From assembly GCA_025062095.1 (NCBI GenBank), contig JANXAZ010000005.1:50677-114676 (forward strand): a DNA stretch of 64,000 bases, in the 5' to 3' direction. The position numbers and the translations under genes were made by a program. A model generated the notes under the pieces. That model did no database searches, was not told the DNA's origin, and saw nothing but the letters and a program-made list of their open reading frames with translations. Source of the DNA: Geminicoccaceae bacterium. GTDB taxonomy: Bacteria > Pseudomonadota > Alphaproteobacteria > Geminicoccales > Geminicoccaceae. Of the stretch, positions 37,232-47,954 are shown piece by piece. Every line of letters starts with the position of its first letter. Positions within the stretch are counted from its first letter, which is position 1.

Positions 37232-38551
37232 GTGCGCGGGGGGACGAGCGGCTGGCTGGAGAGCGCCCGGGTCTACCTCGAGCCCAGGATCCTGGGAATC
37301 CTCTTCCTCGGGTTCGCCTCCGGCCTGCCGCTCGCGCTGACCGGCGGGACGCTCACGGTACGCCTCGCCGAGGCGGGCGTCGAGATCGCGACGATCGGCT
37401 TCTTCGCCTGGGTGGGGCTGGCCTACGGCTGGAAATTCCTCTGGTCGCCCGTCGTCGATCACGTCCCGCTGCCGATCCTGACGCGCCTCTTGGGCAGGCG
37501 ACGGGGCTGGCTCGTTTTCGTGCAGGTCGCGCTCGCGGCGGCGGTCGCGGCCCTCGGTGCCGCAGCGCCCGAGGCCGGACTCGCCCGGGTCGCCGCGCTC
37601 GCGGTCCTCGTCGCGTTCCTCTCCGCCACCCAGGACATCGTCATCGACGCCTTCCGGGTCGAACTCGTGAGCGCGGACCGCCAGGGCGCCGCCGCGGCGA
37701 TGCTCGTGATCGGCTACCGGCTCGCGATGTTCGTCTCCGGAGCGGGGGCGCTCCTGCTCGCCGAATGGTACGGCTGGGTGTCGGCGTACGCGGTCATGGC
37801 GATCCTGCTCCTCGCCGCGATCGCGGTGACGCTCGCTCTTCCCGAGCCCGTCCTCGACACCGAACCGCTTCTCGCGGATCGGCGACCGAGCTGGAAAAGC
37901 CGCATCGAGCAGGCGCTCGTCGCGCCCTTCTCGGAGTTCTTCGCGCGCAACGGTGTCGGAACGACCCTGTCGATCCTGTCTTTCGTCGTGCTCTTCAAGG
38001 TCGGAGACGCGCTTTTGAGCGCGCTCGCGAGCCCGCTCTACGTGGGCTTGGGCTTCGCCAAGACCGAGATCGCCGCGATCGTGAAGAGCTGGGGTCTCGC
38101 CGCCGTACTTCTGGGCGGTGTGCTCGGCGGTCTGCTCGTGCGTCGGTTGGGTCTTCTGCCCTCGCTCTGGTTCTCGGGTCTCGCGCAGATGCTCTCGAAC
38201 CTGACGTTCCTTCTCCTCTATTGGAGCGGCCGGGACCAGCTCGTCTTGTCGTTCGCGATCACCGTGGAGAACCTCGCCGGCGGCATGGGTACCACGGCGT
38301 TCGTGGCCTACCTCAGCTCGTTGTGCAACGTCACCTACACGGCGACGCAATACGCTCTTTTGTCGTCGCTGATGGCTCAGGCGCGCACTTTCCTCGCCGG
38401 GTTCGCCGGCGTGTTCCAGACGTGGCTCGGCTGGCCAGGGTTCATCGTCTTCACCGCCATCGCCGCCCTCCCCGGTCTCGTCCTGATCCGGCTGCTCGAG
38501 CGCAGGTTGCGAGCCGAAAGGGCGGAGACGCCCGCCGTCGCGCATTTCTGA
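37232..38551 (+). CDS. AmpG-like MFS transporter
   Basis: The 439-residue polytopic protein belongs to the AmpG branch of the major facilitator superfamily, which imports anhydro-muropeptides for cell-wall recycling. It has about 12 membrane segments, FLGFASGLPLALTGGTL near the N-terminus, the KFLWSPVVD motif, and SATQDIVIDAFRVE, all typical of AmpG. A GTG at 37232 with GAGGA ten bases upstream gives a sensible N-terminus; the frame upstream is shadow. It lies 34 bases after the export lipoprotein gene on the same strand. Confidence 0.85.
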   Translation: MRGGTSGWLESARVYLEPRILGILFLGFASGLPLALTGGTLTVRLAEAGVEIATIGFFAWVGLAYGWKFLWSPVVDHVPLPILTRLLGRRRGWLVFVQVALAAAVAALGAAAPEAGLARVAALAVLVAFLSATQDIVIDAFRVELVSADRQGAAAAMLVIGYRLAMFVSGAGALLLAEWYGWVSAYAVMAILLLAAIAVTLALPEPVLDTEPLLADRRPSWKSRIEQALVAPFSEFFARNGVGTTLSILSFVVLFKVGDALLSALASPLYVGLGFAKTEIAAIVKSWGLAAVLLGGVLGGLLVRRLGLLPSLWFSGLAQMLSNLTFLLLYWSGRDQLVLSFAITVENLAGGMGTTAFVAYLSSLCNVTYTATQYALLSSLMAQARTFLAGFAGVFQTWLGWPGFIVFTAIAALPGLVLIRLLERRLRAERAETPAVAHF

Positions 38552-38589
38552 ACGCTGCGCCGCCCGCTCGGCGACGCGGAGGGTCGCGG

Positions 38590-39648
38590 TTGAACTCCTC
38601 GGATATCGCGCGACTGTTCCTCGCGCTCTTCGTCGGAGCCGCCGGTGCGGCGACGTTCCTCTACGGCGGACTTCCCCTCGCGTGGATGCTGGGGCCGATG
38701 CTCGCGACGATGGTGGCGAGCCTGCTCGGCGCACCGATCGCCGTGCCGGCAGCGCTCCGGGGCCCGACGATCGCGGTGCTCGGTGTGCTTCTGGGAAGCA
38801 GCTTCGATCGAGAGACCTTGGCTCTGCTGATGCAGTGGGCGCCGATCGTCGCCGCCCTTCCGGGTTATGTCGCGGTGGTGGTCGCACTCGCCTTCGCGTA
38901 CCTGCGTCGCATCGCGCGGCTCGACGCTCGGACCGCCTGGTTCGCGGCGACCCCGGGCGGGCTCGGGGAAATGGTCGTGCTGGGCGATCGCGCGGGCGGC
39001 GACGCGCCGACGATCGCTCTCCTCCACAGCACCCGGATCTTTCTCGTCGTCTTCGCGATTCCTTTCGGCCTGCGAGCGCTCGGCTACGAAATCCCGACCG
39101 TGCCGGCCACCGGCCGGGTCGCTCCCGGAGCCTGGGATCTCGCCGCGATGACGGCGTGCGGGCTCGTCGGCTTTTTCGCGGGGCGTCTGTTGCGCATGCC
39201 CGCTCCGGCGTTGTTGGGTCCCATGCTCGCGAGTGCGGCGGCGCATCTTCTCGGAGCGGTTCAGGGGGCGCCGCCCGTCGCCCTCGTGGCCGCGGCTCAG
39301 CTCGTGATCGGCGCTCAGGTCGGCGCGCGCTTCTCGGGCTACCCGATCCTGCGGGTCGTCGCGACGGTGACGATCGGCGCCGGTCTCACGGTCCTGATGC
39401 TCGCACTCGCGGCCCTCGGCGGTTGGGCCCTCGCGCGCGCGACCGGCTTGCCCGTGCTCTTGCTCTTGCTCGCCCTGGCTCCGGGCGGGCTCGCCGAGAT
39501 GAGCCTCGTGGCGCTCGCGCTGACCGACGAGCCGGCTCTCGTCGCGGCCGTTCACATCGTCCGGATCACGCTCGTGGTCTTCGCCGCCCCGTCGATCTTC
39601 CGGTTCCTCGCCCGTCGCTTCGGCGAAACGAAGCGGGAACACGCCTGA
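38590..39648 (+). CDS. AbrB-family (PF05145-type) membrane protein
   Basis: The 352-residue protein consists of two related hydrophobic halves, each with about five membrane segments and a PLAWMLGPMLATM-type or MPAPALLGPMLAS motif, the hallmark of the AbrB/AmoA-like duplication family. Despite the name it is not the DNA-binding AbrB; transport or regulation of an unknown solute is possible. The TTG start at 38590 is supported by a perfect GGAGG at 38578-38582, seven bases upstream, and no ATG fits. It converges on ftsH across 25 bases. Confidence 0.8.
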   Translation: MNSSDIARLFLALFVGAAGAATFLYGGLPLAWMLGPMLATMVASLLGAPIAVPAALRGPTIAVLGVLLGSSFDRETLALLMQWAPIVAALPGYVAVVVALAFAYLRRIARLDARTAWFAATPGGLGEMVVLGDRAGGDAPTIALLHSTRIFLVVFAIPFGLRALGYEIPTVPATGRVAPGAWDLAAMTACGLVGFFAGRLLRMPAPALLGPMLASAAAHLLGAVQGAPPVALVAAAQLVIGAQVGARFSGYPILRVVATVTIGAGLTVLMLALAALGGWALARATGLPVLLLLLALAPGGLAEMSLVALALTDEPALVAAVHIVRITLVVFAAPSIFRFLARRFGETKREHA

Positions 39649-39673
39649 ACGGCCGCGCGCGCCTGCCCTCGGC

Positions 39674-41623
39674 TCAGGTCCCGGGCTGCGGGCTCGGTGC
39701 GATCCCCGGCGCGCCGTCTTCGGCGTTGGCCCGTGCGCCCGAGGTGGGCACGGAGCCGCGTCGCGCGGCTCCGGTGCTGCTCGCCCCCGCGGCTTGAGCG
39801 CTGCGGCCGGGAAGGGGGAGCGGTTCGCCGCGCATGACGGCGGCGACCTCTTCGCCGGTGAGCGTCTCGTACTCGAGAAGGGCGCGGGCGAGCGCGTGCA
39901 GGAGATCGATCTTTTCCGTCAAGATCTCGCGCGCTCGATTGTAGCCGATCTCGATGAACCGACGGATCTCGGCGTCGATCTGCTGGGCGGTCGCCTCCGA
40001 GACGTTCTTGATTTGCGTGAGCTGAACGCCGAGGAAGACCTCCTGATGATTCTCCGCGTAGCCGACCGGTCCCAGCCTGTCGCTCATACCCCATTGGGTG
40101 ACCATGTAGCGAGCGATCTTGGTCGCCTGCTGAATGTCGGAGGCCGCACCCGAAGTGATCTTGTCGTAGCCGAAGATGAGCTCTTCGGCGACCCGGCCGC
40201 CCATGGCCACGGTGATATCGGCCATGAGCTTCTCGCGGCTGACCGAGATCCGATCGCCTTCCGGCAAGCGGACGACCATACCGAGCGCGCGTCCGCGCGG
40301 GATGATCGTCGCCTTGTGGATCGGGTCGGAAGCGGGCGTGAAATGGGCGACCACCGCATGACCGGCCTCGTGGTAGGCGGTGAGGCGCTTCTCCTCTTCG
40401 GTCATGACCATCGAGCGTCGCTCGACGCCCATCATGACCTTGTCCTTGGCCGCCTCGAAGTCGGCCATGGTGACTTCGCGCTTGCCCTGGCGCGCGGCCA
40501 GAAGCGCCGCCTCGTTGACCAGATTGGCGAGATCGGCCCCCGAGAAGCCCGGTGTGCCGCGCGCGATGACCCGCGTATCGACGTCCTTGCCGACGCGGAT
40601 CTTCTTGATGTGCACGTTCAGGATCTGCTCGCGCCCGAGCACGTCGGGGTTCGGCACCACCACCTGGCGGTCGAAGCGTCCCGGCCGCAGCAAGGCCGGA
40701 TCGAGGACGTCGGGACGGTTGGTGGCGGCGATCAAGATGACGCCTTCATTGGATTCGAAACCGTCCATCTCCACCAGGAGTTGGTTGAGCGTCTGCTCGC
40801 GCTCGTCGTTCCCGCCGCCCAGACCCGCGCCCCGGTGGCGGCCCACGGCGTCGATCTCGTCGATGAAGACGATGCAAGGCGCATGCTTTTTCGCCTGTTC
40901 GAACATGTCGCGGACGCGCGACGCGCCCACGCCCACGAACATCTCGACGAAATCCGACCCCGAGATCGTGAAGAAAGGAACGTTCGCCTCACCGGCGATC
41001 GCCCGCGCGAGCAGCGTCTTGCCGGTTCCCGGCGGCCCGACGAGCAGACAGCCCTTCGGGATTCGACCACCGACCGCTTGGAATTTCTGCGGGTTTTTGA
41101 GGAACTCGACGATTTCTTTCAGCTCTTCTTTGGCCTCGTCGATCCCGGCCACGTCGGCGAAGGTCACCCGACCGTGCTTTTCGGTGAGGAGCCGAGCACG
41201 GCTCTTGCCGAACCCCATGGCCTTGCCGCCGCCCGACTGCATCTGGCGCATGAAGAAGATCCACACGCCGATGAGCAGCAGCATGGGGAACCAGGAGACG
41301 AGCACGCCCACGAGCGAGGGCATGTTGTCGTCGACGGGCACGGCCGCGATCCGCACGCCCGCGCTCGTCAAGCGATCCACCAGGTTGGGATCGTTGGGCG
41401 CGTAGGTCGTGAAAAGACGACCGTCGTTGAAGTGGCCGGTAATCGCGTTGCCTTGAATGACGACGTCCAATACCTTCCCGGCCTGGACTTCCGACAGGAA
41501 CTCGGAAAATGCGAGGTTCGTCTGAGGACCTCTGGTTGCCGGGCTCTGGAACAGGTTGAAAAGCGCGATCAGCAAGAGCCCGATGATGACCCAGAGTGCC
41601 AGATTCTTCGAGAAGTTGTTCAA
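39674..41623 (-). CDS. ftsH: ATP-dependent zinc metalloprotease FtsH
   Basis: FtsH is a hexameric inner-membrane AAA protease that degrades misfolded membrane proteins and some regulators. The 649-residue product has a membrane helix at residues 8-25, a periplasmic domain, a second helix near 105-125, and the AAA module with Walker A GPPGTGKT and Walker B VFIDEIDA. The zinc site is HEAGH. The C-terminal Pro/Ala/Gly tail is variable. It begins with TTG at 41623, overlapping the tilS stop, and the resulting [11 protein letters not shown] matches alphaproteobacterial FtsH. It is the last gene of a long co-directional run. Confidence 0.96.
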   Translation of the reverse strand: MNNFSKNLALWVIIGLLLIALFNLFQSPATRGPQTNLAFSEFLSEVQAGKVLDVVIQGNAITGHFNDGRLFTTYAPNDPNLVDRLTSAGVRIAAVPVDDNMPSLVGVLVSWFPMLLLIGVWIFFMRQMQSGGGKAMGFGKSRARLLTEKHGRVTFADVAGIDEAKEELKEIVEFLKNPQKFQAVGGRIPKGCLLVGPPGTGKTLLARAIAGEANVPFFTISGSDFVEMFVGVGASRVRDMFEQAKKHAPCIVFIDEIDAVGRHRGAGLGGGNDEREQTLNQLLVEMDGFESNEGVILIAATNRPDVLDPALLRPGRFDRQVVVPNPDVLGREQILNVHIKKIRVGKDVDTRVIARGTPGFSGADLANLVNEAALLAARQGKREVTMADFEAAKDKVMMGVERRSMVMTEEEKRLTAYHEAGHAVVAHFTPASDPIHKATIIPRGRALGMVVRLPEGDRISVSREKLMADITVAMGGRVAEELIFGYDKITSGAASDIQQATKIARYMVTQWGMSDRLGPVGYAENHQEVFLGVQLTQIKNVSEATAQQIDAEIRRFIEIGYNRAREILTEKIDLLHALARALLEYETLTGEEVAAVMRGEPLPLPGRSAQAAGASSTGAARRGSVPTSGARANAEDGAPGIAPSPQPGT

Positions 41624-42786
41624 GAGCCCGGTCCTTCTCTCGGAGCACCGACCGCAGGAGTCGGAGGCTCGTCAGACGACGCCGCGGCGCCTCCTCGCGC
41701 CTCGTGCATCATACATAGACGGCTCGTCCGCTCAAGCAACAGCGGCCGAAAGGGCGCACCCGCCAGAGGCCGCGACGACGAGCCGAGCCGCCACCGAGCC
41801 GGCTCGGGAGCGATCTCGAGCGTCGTCCCGCACCGCGCGATCAGGCAACGTGCGAGGCTCGCGCGCCGACGACGGCTTCGCTTCAAATCGCGCAGGAGCC
41901 GCTCGAGCGCGGCGGGATCGGGCGGATACGCCTTGCCGCCCACCGCGAGGAGCGCGCGCCGCAGAAAAGCCGCCGCCAGACCGCGCTCCTCTTCGCCCAA
42001 CGCGGCGAACTCGATCGTCAAACGTTGCGCCGCGGGATCCGGCCGTGCGATGCGCGCGGCGAGCCGGGCGACGGCCTCCTCGCGCGCGCTCCGCCCTCTG
42101 CCGGCATCGATTGCCGCGGCGAGCGACGGCCACGCGGAAGGCTCGGTCGCGCGCAGCCTGGCGCGCTCGAAACGCGGATCCCCGTTGCTCGGGTCTTCCT
42201 CCCAAGCGATGCCGCGTGCGCGCAGCGTCGCGATCAAACGTTCCTTGGGCACGTCGAGCAACGGCCGCAGGATCCGCACCAGCCGCGTTTCGCGCATCGC
42301 GCAGATCCCGGCGAGCCCGTCCGGTCCGGATCGGCGGATCCGGCGCATGGCCAGGGTTTCGCGCTGATCGTCGGCGTGGTGGCCGAGGAGCAGGTGCAGG
42401 ATCCCCGCTTCGGCGCAGGCGGTCTCGAGCAACGCGAGCCGGACCGCGCGCGCCCGTTCCTGAAGCCGCGTCTCCGGCTTGGGACCGCACCAGATCAAGA
42501 GCCGAGCGGGAATGCCGAGGCTCGCGAGCCGGCCCACCACCCGCGCGGCTTCTTCCGCGGAGCCCGTCCTGAGCCCGTGGTCGACGACGAAGGCCCGCAC
42601 CGATCCTCCGCGCGCGGCCGCCCAATCTCGGGCCAACACGGCAAGCGCGGTGCTGTCCGGCCCGCCGGAAACGGCGACCGCGAGCCGCGGCGGTCGTTCG
42701 AACGGGCCGAGCGAGTCCAAGCGGTGCGCGAATTCCTCGGCACCGAGAGGGGGGAACTCACCGGCAGCCGGCGGCTGCGCGCTCAC
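41620..42786 (-). CDS. tilS: tRNA(Ile)-lysidine synthase
   Basis: TilS adds lysine to C34 of the CAU-anticodon tRNA-Ile so that it reads AUA. The 388-residue product has the PP-loop [11 protein letters not shown] near residue 33, [10 protein letters not shown], and the conserved [12 protein letters not shown]. The C-terminal tRNA-binding domain is shorter than in E. coli, as in many alphaproteobacteria. A GTG at 42786 was chosen, overlapping cpoB by 29 bases; further-upstream open frame is shadow. The tilS-ftsH order is conserved in alphaproteobacteria. Confidence 0.92.
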   Translation of the reverse strand: MSAQPPAAGEFPPLGAEEFAHRLDSLGPFERPPRLAVAVSGGPDSTALAVLARDWAAARGGSVRAFVVDHGLRTGSAEEAARVVGRLASLGIPARLLIWCGPKPETRLQERARAVRLALLETACAEAGILHLLLGHHADDQRETLAMRRIRRSGPDGLAGICAMRETRLVRILRPLLDVPKERLIATLRARGIAWEEDPSNGDPRFERARLRATEPSAWPSLAAAIDAGRGRSAREEAVARLAARIARPDPAAQRLTIEFAALGEEERGLAAAFLRRALLAVGGKAYPPDPAALERLLRDLKRSRRRRASLARCLIARCGTTLEIAPEPARWRLGSSSRPLAGAPFRPLLLERTSRLCMMHEARGGAAASSDEPPTPAVGAPREGPGS

Positions 42787-43717
42787 GAGCCAGCGCCTGT
42801 CGGACCGCGGAGGAGGCGTCCGGGTGCCGCCGTTCCAGCTCGGTGAAGGTCTGACACGCCTTGTCCTTTTCCCCCAACCGCGCGAGCGCTTCGCCGAGCT
42901 TGAGGAGATTGTCGGCGGCACGCGGCGCCTCCGGGCCGAAAGTCCGATAGTTGCGGGCGAAGGTCGCCGCGGCGTTCTCGTAATCCTCGCGCACGAGATA
43001 CGTTTCGCCGAGCCAGTAGGCCGCCAGGGGCGCGTTCGGATCGTTCGGGAAGTCGTTCACGAACCGCCGCAGCGTCTCTTCCGCACTCGCCCAATCGCCT
43101 TTGCGCAACAGCTCGCGTGCCGCCGCGAACCGCGCGTTGGGATCCGCGCCCCCGGGAACGGCGCGCGCCACGGTTTGCGATTCGCCCCCGCGAGGCGGTG
43201 CGCCTTGAGGTCGCGGCGCTGCGCCGGTCGGAGGCGTGGGTGCCGGGCTCGGCTCGCCACCGAGGATCGCCTCGCGCGGGATCGTTCCCAAGACGTAGCC
43301 GCGCCGCGCGGCCGGATCCTCTTCCACGCCGGCGAGCGGGGCCCGACCGGTCGCGGCGGGGGGCTGAGGCGGCCGCGACGGAGCGGGAGCGGTCGGAGCC
43401 GGGGGTCCGCTTCCGCGTGCGATCGCGGGAAGCGGCGGACGCCCGGTCTCCGAGGTCGCGGTCGCGGGACCCTCGCTCGTCGCGCGCACCGCCTGTGCGA
43501 GCTCCTCCAGCCGTGCCGCCAAGCGGTCGCGGTCGGCCTCGAGCGTCTCGATGCGACCGCGCAAGCGCCGCAGCTCCTCCTCGAGCTCGAGCACCCGCGC
43601 GGCGAGCGCCGCGGTCCGCTGCGCATCGCTCGTCTGCGCGAACGAAACGACGACGGGGATCGCCGCGAGGGCGACCGCGAGGACGGAGGCGGAGACGAAC
43701 GCGGGTCGAGAGCGCAC
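42758..43717 (-). CDS. cpoB: cell-division coordinator CpoB (YbgF)
   Basis: The 319-residue periplasmic protein has a signal peptide (about residues 1-27), a coiled coil at 37-75 (LEEELRRLRGRIETLE region), a Pro/Ala-rich linker to about 185, and C-terminal TPR repeats (WLGETYLVREDYENAAATF). CpoB binds TolA and links outer-membrane constriction to peptidoglycan synthesis. It starts with GTG at 43717, 21 bases after pal. The linker is longer than in E. coli. Confidence 0.92.
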   Translation of the reverse strand: MRSRPAFVSASVLAVALAAIPVVVSFAQTSDAQRTAALAARVLELEEELRRLRGRIETLEADRDRLAARLEELAQAVRATSEGPATATSETGRPPLPAIARGSGPPAPTAPAPSRPPQPPAATGRAPLAGVEEDPAARRGYVLGTIPREAILGGEPSPAPTPPTGAAPRPQGAPPRGGESQTVARAVPGGADPNARFAAARELLRKGDWASAEETLRRFVNDFPNDPNAPLAAYWLGETYLVREDYENAAATFARNYRTFGPEAPRAADNLLKLGEALARLGEKDKACQTFTELERRHPDASSAVRQALARERAAAGCR

Positions 43718-43738
43718 GGAAGGGACCGATCGGGAGGC

Positions 43739-44272
43739 TCAGCCGGTGACGTTGACGACGGTGACGGCTCGGCGGTTGAGCGCCCAAGCGGTCTCGTCGT
43801 GACCGGGATCGGCCGGCCGCTCCTCGCCGTACGAGATCGTGCGGATGCGATCCGGCGAGATCCCGAGCGCCACGAGATAGTTCTTGACCGCCTGCGCGCG
43901 GCGCTCGCCCAGCGCCAGATTGTATTCTCGCGTTCCGCGTTCGTCGCAATGCCCCTCGATGGTCACGCTCACCGCCGGGTACTGTTTGAGCCAGGCCGCC
44001 TGACGTTCGAGGGTCTGACGCGCCGCGTCGTCCAACGCGGCGCTGTCGAAGGCGAAGAAGACGCGATCGCCCACGTTCACCTCGAGATCCTGCTGGCTGC
44101 CGGGGACGATCGGCCCTCGCGGACCGCCGAGCTCGGCGCTCGTCACGCCGCCTCCCGGCACGCCCGACCCTCCCCCGGTTCCGGCGGTGCTCCCGGCGGC
44201 CGTCTCGGAATTGGAGCTGCAAGCGGCGAGCGGCATCAACGAGATCAAGGCGAGCACGGTTCTGCGGATCAT
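43739..44272 (-). CDS. pal: peptidoglycan-associated lipoprotein Pal
   Basis: Pal is the outer-membrane lipoprotein of the Tol-Pal system and binds peptidoglycan through its OmpA-like domain. The 177-residue product has a lipobox LAAC (C18), a Gly/Ser/Thr-rich linker to about residue 50, and the OmpA domain with [24 protein letters not shown] and [14 protein letters not shown] motif. The ATG at 44272 has AAGGA nine bases upstream; a TTG two codons earlier is less well placed. It lies 82 bases after tolB. Confidence 0.96.
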   Translation of the reverse strand: MIRRTVLALISLMPLAACSSNSETAAGSTAGTGGGSGVPGGGVTSAELGGPRGPIVPGSQQDLEVNVGDRVFFAFDSAALDDAARQTLERQAAWLKQYPAVSVTIEGHCDERGTREYNLALGERRAQAVKNYLVALGISPDRIRTISYGEERPADPGHDETAWALNRRAVTVVNVTG

Positions 44273-44354
44273 GGGCAAGCGTCCTTTTGCGTTGGATGTT
44301 CTGGCTTCCGGAGCCCCGCGCCGCCGTCGGCGAGGTCCCTTCGCGCTCGCGGGC

Positions 44355-45683
44355 TCACGGCAAGAGTGCCGACCAATTCGGATCCGAAGCGTCGAGAGGC
44401 GTCGGAATCTCGCGCTGGTTGTAACCCGTGATGTCGATGCTGAACAGACGCGTTCGACCCCCGGCGCGATCCTGCCGCGAGAACAGGATGACCCGTCCGT
44501 TCGGCGACCACGTCGGGCTCTCGTCCTGGTAGTTGCGGGTGAGCAGCCGTTCGTCGCTGCCGTCCGGCTTCATCACGCCGATGTGGAAAAAGCCCTTGTC
44601 GAGCTTGGAGAAAGCGATGAGGTCGCCTCTGGGGGACCATTCCGGCTCCCCGTAGCGTCCCGAACCGAAGCTGATCCGCCGCACGCCCGATCCGTCCGCG
44701 TTCATCACGTAGAGTTGGGGCGACCCGCCGCGATCGGAATTGAACGCGATCTTCGTCCCGTCGGGCGAGTAGGAGGGCGAGGTGTCGATCGCTGCGCCGT
44801 CGGTCAACCGACGCAATTGACGGGTGACCAGGTCGAAGCGGAACAAGTCCGTGTTGCCTTCTTGCGCGATGCTCACGAGGAGCGAGCGTCCGTCGGGAGA
44901 AAAGCGCGGAGCGAAGCTCATGCCGGGAAACTCGCCGAGAACGATCTCGCGGCCGCTCGCGAGCTCGCGCATCACCACCCGCGGCGCGGGATGGCGGAAC
45001 ACGAGATAAGCGATGCGCGTGACATCGGGAGAAAGGCGCGGCGTGAGAACGAGCTGGCTGCCATCGGTCAAGAACGCGTGGTTGGCGCCGTCCTGGTCCA
45101 TCACCGCGACGCGTTTGATCCGACGCGTGGCCGGCCCGGTTTCGGCGATGTAGGCGATCTTGGTGTCGAAATAGCCGCTTTCGCCGGTGAGCCGCTCGTA
45201 GACGGCATCGGCGATTTTGTGCGCGACCCGCCGCCAGGCGCTCGAGGGGGCGTCCAGCCGCAGCCCCCTGAGCTGGGTGCCGCCGAACACGTCCCACAGA
45301 CGGAACTCGACGACGAGCGGCTCGGGCGAGCGAACGACCCCGGTGACCAGCGCTTGGGCGTTGATCTGCCGCCAGTCCGCGAAACGCGGAACGCCGCGCA
45401 ATTCTTCGGGGCCTTGGATGTAGGCGCGCCGATCGAGGGTTCGGAAAAGGCCCGAGGAGTCGAGATCCGCGCTCACCACCTGCGCGATCGCTTCGCCTTG
45501 TTCGCGCGCCGCCGGCCCGTCGCCGGCGAACGGGCTGACCGCGATCGGCATGGGCTCGACGAAACCGCGGGTGATGTCGAGATGGAGCTGCGCTTGCGCG
45601 AGGCGGCGGGCGAAGACCCCGCCGGCGAAAGCGACCGTTCCCGCGAGCAGGGCGCGGCGGCGCAAGGGGATCGAAGGGTTCAT
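44355..45683 (-). CDS. tolB: Tol-Pal system beta-propeller protein TolB
   Basis: The 442-residue periplasmic protein interacts with Pal. It has an N-terminal signal with a twin-arginine start (LRRRALLAG) and hydrophobic core ending at AQA (about residue 29). Next is an alpha/beta domain to about 170, then a six-bladed propeller with repeated [21 protein letters not shown] and [11 protein letters not shown] motifs. The ATG at 45683 overlaps the tolA stop (ATGA). The Tat-like signal is unusual next to the E. coli Sec signal but is seen in other alphaproteobacteria. Confidence 0.94.
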   Translation of the reverse strand: MNPSIPLRRRALLAGTVAFAGGVFARRLAQAQLHLDITRGFVEPMPIAVSPFAGDGPAAREQGEAIAQVVSADLDSSGLFRTLDRRAYIQGPEELRGVPRFADWRQINAQALVTGVVRSPEPLVVEFRLWDVFGGTQLRGLRLDAPSSAWRRVAHKIADAVYERLTGESGYFDTKIAYIAETGPATRRIKRVAVMDQDGANHAFLTDGSQLVLTPRLSPDVTRIAYLVFRHPAPRVVMRELASGREIVLGEFPGMSFAPRFSPDGRSLLVSIAQEGNTDLFRFDLVTRQLRRLTDGAAIDTSPSYSPDGTKIAFNSDRGGSPQLYVMNADGSGVRRISFGSGRYGEPEWSPRGDLIAFSKLDKGFFHIGVMKPDGSDERLLTRNYQDESPTWSPNGRVILFSRQDRAGGRTRLFSIDITGYNQREIPTPLDASDPNWSALLP

Positions 45684-46726
45684 CCGCGCAGCGCGTCGCC
45701 CGGGTAGAAGGTCATCACCATTTCGCGCCATAGCTCGTATTTCTCCGGCGGGAGCGTGAGGTGGCAGCTGAGCACGGCCCGCTGGGCGCTCTCGGCCACC
45801 ACCCGGAACGCCGGATCGACCGCCATCCGCGCCTGATCCTCGATGCCCACGCGGGCGACCGTGCCGTCGCGGTTCATGGCGATGCGCAGGCGCACCTGCA
45901 TCGTCTCGATCCCGCGCACACCCACCGGAACGTTCCAACAACGCTCGATCTGACGCCGGATCGCGTCGATCTCGCCCTGGCTCAGGCCCTCTTCGGCCCG
46001 CGCGGCCGTACCGCGCGCCTCTTGGGGGCGCGGTTCGGCCCGACCCTGGCCCGGGCTCGTCTGCTCGGCCCGCACCCGCCGCTCGAGCTTCTCGACGCTC
46101 TTGAGCAGAGCGGCGAAGCTGTCTTCCGTCTCCGGCGCCGGCCGCGGTGCCGCCGGCTTGGGTTCGGGTCTGGGAGGCTCCGCTTTCGCGGCCGGCTTGG
46201 GAGGTTCCGGCTTGGGCGGCTCGGGGCGCGCTGCGGGCCTGGGCGGCTCGGCCTTCGCAGCGGGTTCTCTTTTCGCGTCGGCGAGCTTGGTCTCGGCCGG
46301 TTTGGTTTCGGTCGAGCGCGGCTTTTCCGCCGGCCGCGGCGGCTCTTTCACGGGCTCCGGGCGCGGTGCCGGTTCGGGCTCGGGAACCGGTTCGGGCTTG
46401 GGAGGCGGCGGGGCGAGACGGGTCGCGACCGGAGGTTCGGGCTCGGGCCGGGAGGGTTTCGCCGCCTGCTCCGCGGGAGGTTCGGCGATCCGTTCGGGTT
46501 CCGAGCGCGATGCCGGGCTCGGGCTCGCCGCCTCGCGCGAAGGCAGAGGAGCCGTCGCCGCCGGCGGTGCCGCGGCGCGACGGTTCGGCCCGAGTTCGGG
46601 TGCCGAGACGACTTCGACGGCGATCGCCTCCGGCTCGGGCAGGCTGCGCGAGCGGGCCAACCCCAACCCGAGGACGCCCAGAACGCCCAGGTGCAAAGCC
46701 AGCGACACGGTCAGCGCGCGCCGCAC
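45680..46726 (-). CDS. tolA: TolA, periplasm-spanning Tol-Pal protein
   Basis: The 348-residue product has one N-terminal membrane helix (about residues 6-25) and a long low-complexity P/E/K/A-rich middle (about 75-225) that probably forms an extended helix. The C-terminal domain follows with IRRQIERCWNVPVG and the MQVRLRIAMNRDGTV strand, which binds TolB and Pal. A GTG at 46726 was chosen because GGAGG lies about eight bases upstream. Repeated proline-rich units in the middle region are the only repeats here. It is coupled to tolB. Confidence 0.93.
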   Translation of the reverse strand: MRRALTVSLALHLGVLGVLGLGLARSRSLPEPEAIAVEVVSAPELGPNRRAAAPPAATAPLPSREAASPSPASRSEPERIAEPPAEQAAKPSRPEPEPPVATRLAPPPPKPEPVPEPEPAPRPEPVKEPPRPAEKPRSTETKPAETKLADAKREPAAKAEPPRPAARPEPPKPEPPKPAAKAEPPRPEPKPAAPRPAPETEDSFAALLKSVEKLERRVRAEQTSPGQGRAEPRPQEARGTAARAEEGLSQGEIDAIRRQIERCWNVPVGVRGIETMQVRLRIAMNRDGTVARVGIEDQARMAVDPAFRVVAESAQRAVLSCHLTLPPEKYELWREMVMTFYPGDALRG

Positions 46727-46763
46727 CGTACCGCCCTCCGCCCCGGCCGGCCGCGGCGAAGGT

Positions 46764-47228
46764 TCATCGCTCGGGCCCCCGCGCGAGCTCGGCGGTCCGG
46801 CGCGGCGCCTCGGTGACGAGCGCCACTTTGCCGATGCCGGCCTGGTTGATGGCACTCACGACCGCCATGACGCGCCCGTAATCGACCTGGCGGTCGCCCC
46901 GCACGAAGACCCTGAGTTCCGGATTGCGCTCGCGGATCGCCGCGAGCCGTGGACCCAGCTCCTCGAGCCCGATCGCGCTGTCCTGCAGCCAGATCGACGA
47001 ATCGGCCTTGATGCTCACGGTCAGCGGCTCGTCCTGACCCGGAAGCGGCGCGGTCCGCGCCTTGGGGAGGTCGACGACGACACCCGTCGTAAGAAGCGGC
47101 GCCGTGACCATGAAGACGATCAAGAGCACGAGCATGACGTCGACGAACGGGGTGACGTTGATCTCGGAAAGAGGGCGACGCCGGCGCCGACGCCGGCCGT
47201 CCTCTCGCCCGAGCGGCGCCACCGCCAC
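46764..47228 (-). CDS. tolR: TolR biopolymer transport protein
   Basis: TolR is an ExbD-type inner-membrane protein that uses the proton motive force with TolQ. The 154-residue product has a basic N-terminus, the single membrane helix VTPFVDVMLVLLIVFMVTAP with its functional Asp, and the periplasmic ExbD-like domain ending VALVTEAP. It starts with GTG at 47228, three bases after the tolQ stop. Poly-arginine residues 12-18 are unusual but lie on the cytoplasmic side. Confidence 0.95.
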   Translation of the reverse strand: MAVAPLGREDGRRRRRRRPLSEINVTPFVDVMLVLLIVFMVTAPLLTTGVVVDLPKARTAPLPGQDEPLTVSIKADSSIWLQDSAIGLEELGPRLAAIRERNPELRVFVRGDRQVDYGRVMAVVSAINQAGIGKVALVTEAPRRTAELARGPER

Positions 47229-47231
47229 CGG

Positions 47232-47954
47232 TCAGGCCCCCGCGCGCGCGTCGAGCTCGCGCGCGACCACGACGCCGAACTCTTCGGCGAAGCTCTCGAG
47301 ACGTTCGGCGTAGGCATCGAGCTCGTGGCTCAGCTTGTTGTAGGCGACGACCGCGGGGACAGCGGCCAACAGGCCCAGGGCGGTGGCGAGGAGCGCCTCC
47401 GCGATACCGGGTGCGACGACCGCGAGCGTGGTGTTCTTGGTCGCGGCGATCGCCTGGAAGCTGTTCATGATCCCCCAGACCGTTCCGAACAGGCCGACGA
47501 AGGGGGCGGTCGAGCCGATCGTCGCGAGGGAGGGGAGATGGCGCTCGAGCTGCTGGACCTCGCGGTCCAGGGTGAGGCGCATCACCCGACCGATACGGTC
47601 GAGCAGGCTCTCTTGCCGGGCGCGGTCGACCGGACGCGGGGTTTCGCGCCATTCCTCCATGGCGGTCGCGAACATCAGAGCCATGGGGTGGTCGGGCCGG
47701 CGAGCGAGCCGACCGTAGAGCTCGTCCAAAGGCGCTCCCGACCAAAACGCGCGCTCGAACTGGCTGGCCTTGCGCTTGAGGCGAAAGAGCCGGACGGCTT
47801 TGTCGAGGATGACCGCCCAGCACCAGACCGAGGCCAGAAAGAGCACGAACATCACCGTCTTGACCACGGCGTCGGCCTGGACGACCAGGGCCCACAGGCT
47901 CGGCCCCGATGTGACGGCGCCGACGCCGACGGCAGTGACCGCGTCCGCTTCCAT
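47232..47954 (-). CDS. tolQ: TolQ inner-membrane motor protein
   Basis: The 240-residue TolQ/ExbB-family protein has three membrane helices: near residues 18-45, 130-160 (SLATIGSTAPFVGLFGTVWGIM) and 170-195. It has the conserved GTVWGIMNSF loop. With TolR it forms the proton-driven motor that energises TolA. ATG at 47954. The 167 bases upstream to ybgC hold no gene; a TTGCCC with a weak -10-like element there could promote tolQ but is not convincing. Confidence 0.96.
   Translation of the reverse strand: MEADAVTAVGVGAVTSGPSLWALVVQADAVVKTVMFVLFLASVWCWAVILDKAVRLFRLKRKASQFERAFWSGAPLDELYGRLARRPDHPMALMFATAMEEWRETPRPVDRARQESLLDRIGRVMRLTLDREVQQLERHLPSLATIGSTAPFVGLFGTVWGIMNSFQAIAATKNTTLAVVAPGIAEALLATALGLLAAVPAVVAYNKLSHELDAYAERLESFAEEFGVVVARELDARAGA

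Noticed and set aside
46140..46480. Repetitive Pro/Lys/Glu codons that look like a DNA repeat
   Set aside because: They are the low-complexity middle of TolA, expected for this protein; spacing is irregular and there is no CRISPR pattern.
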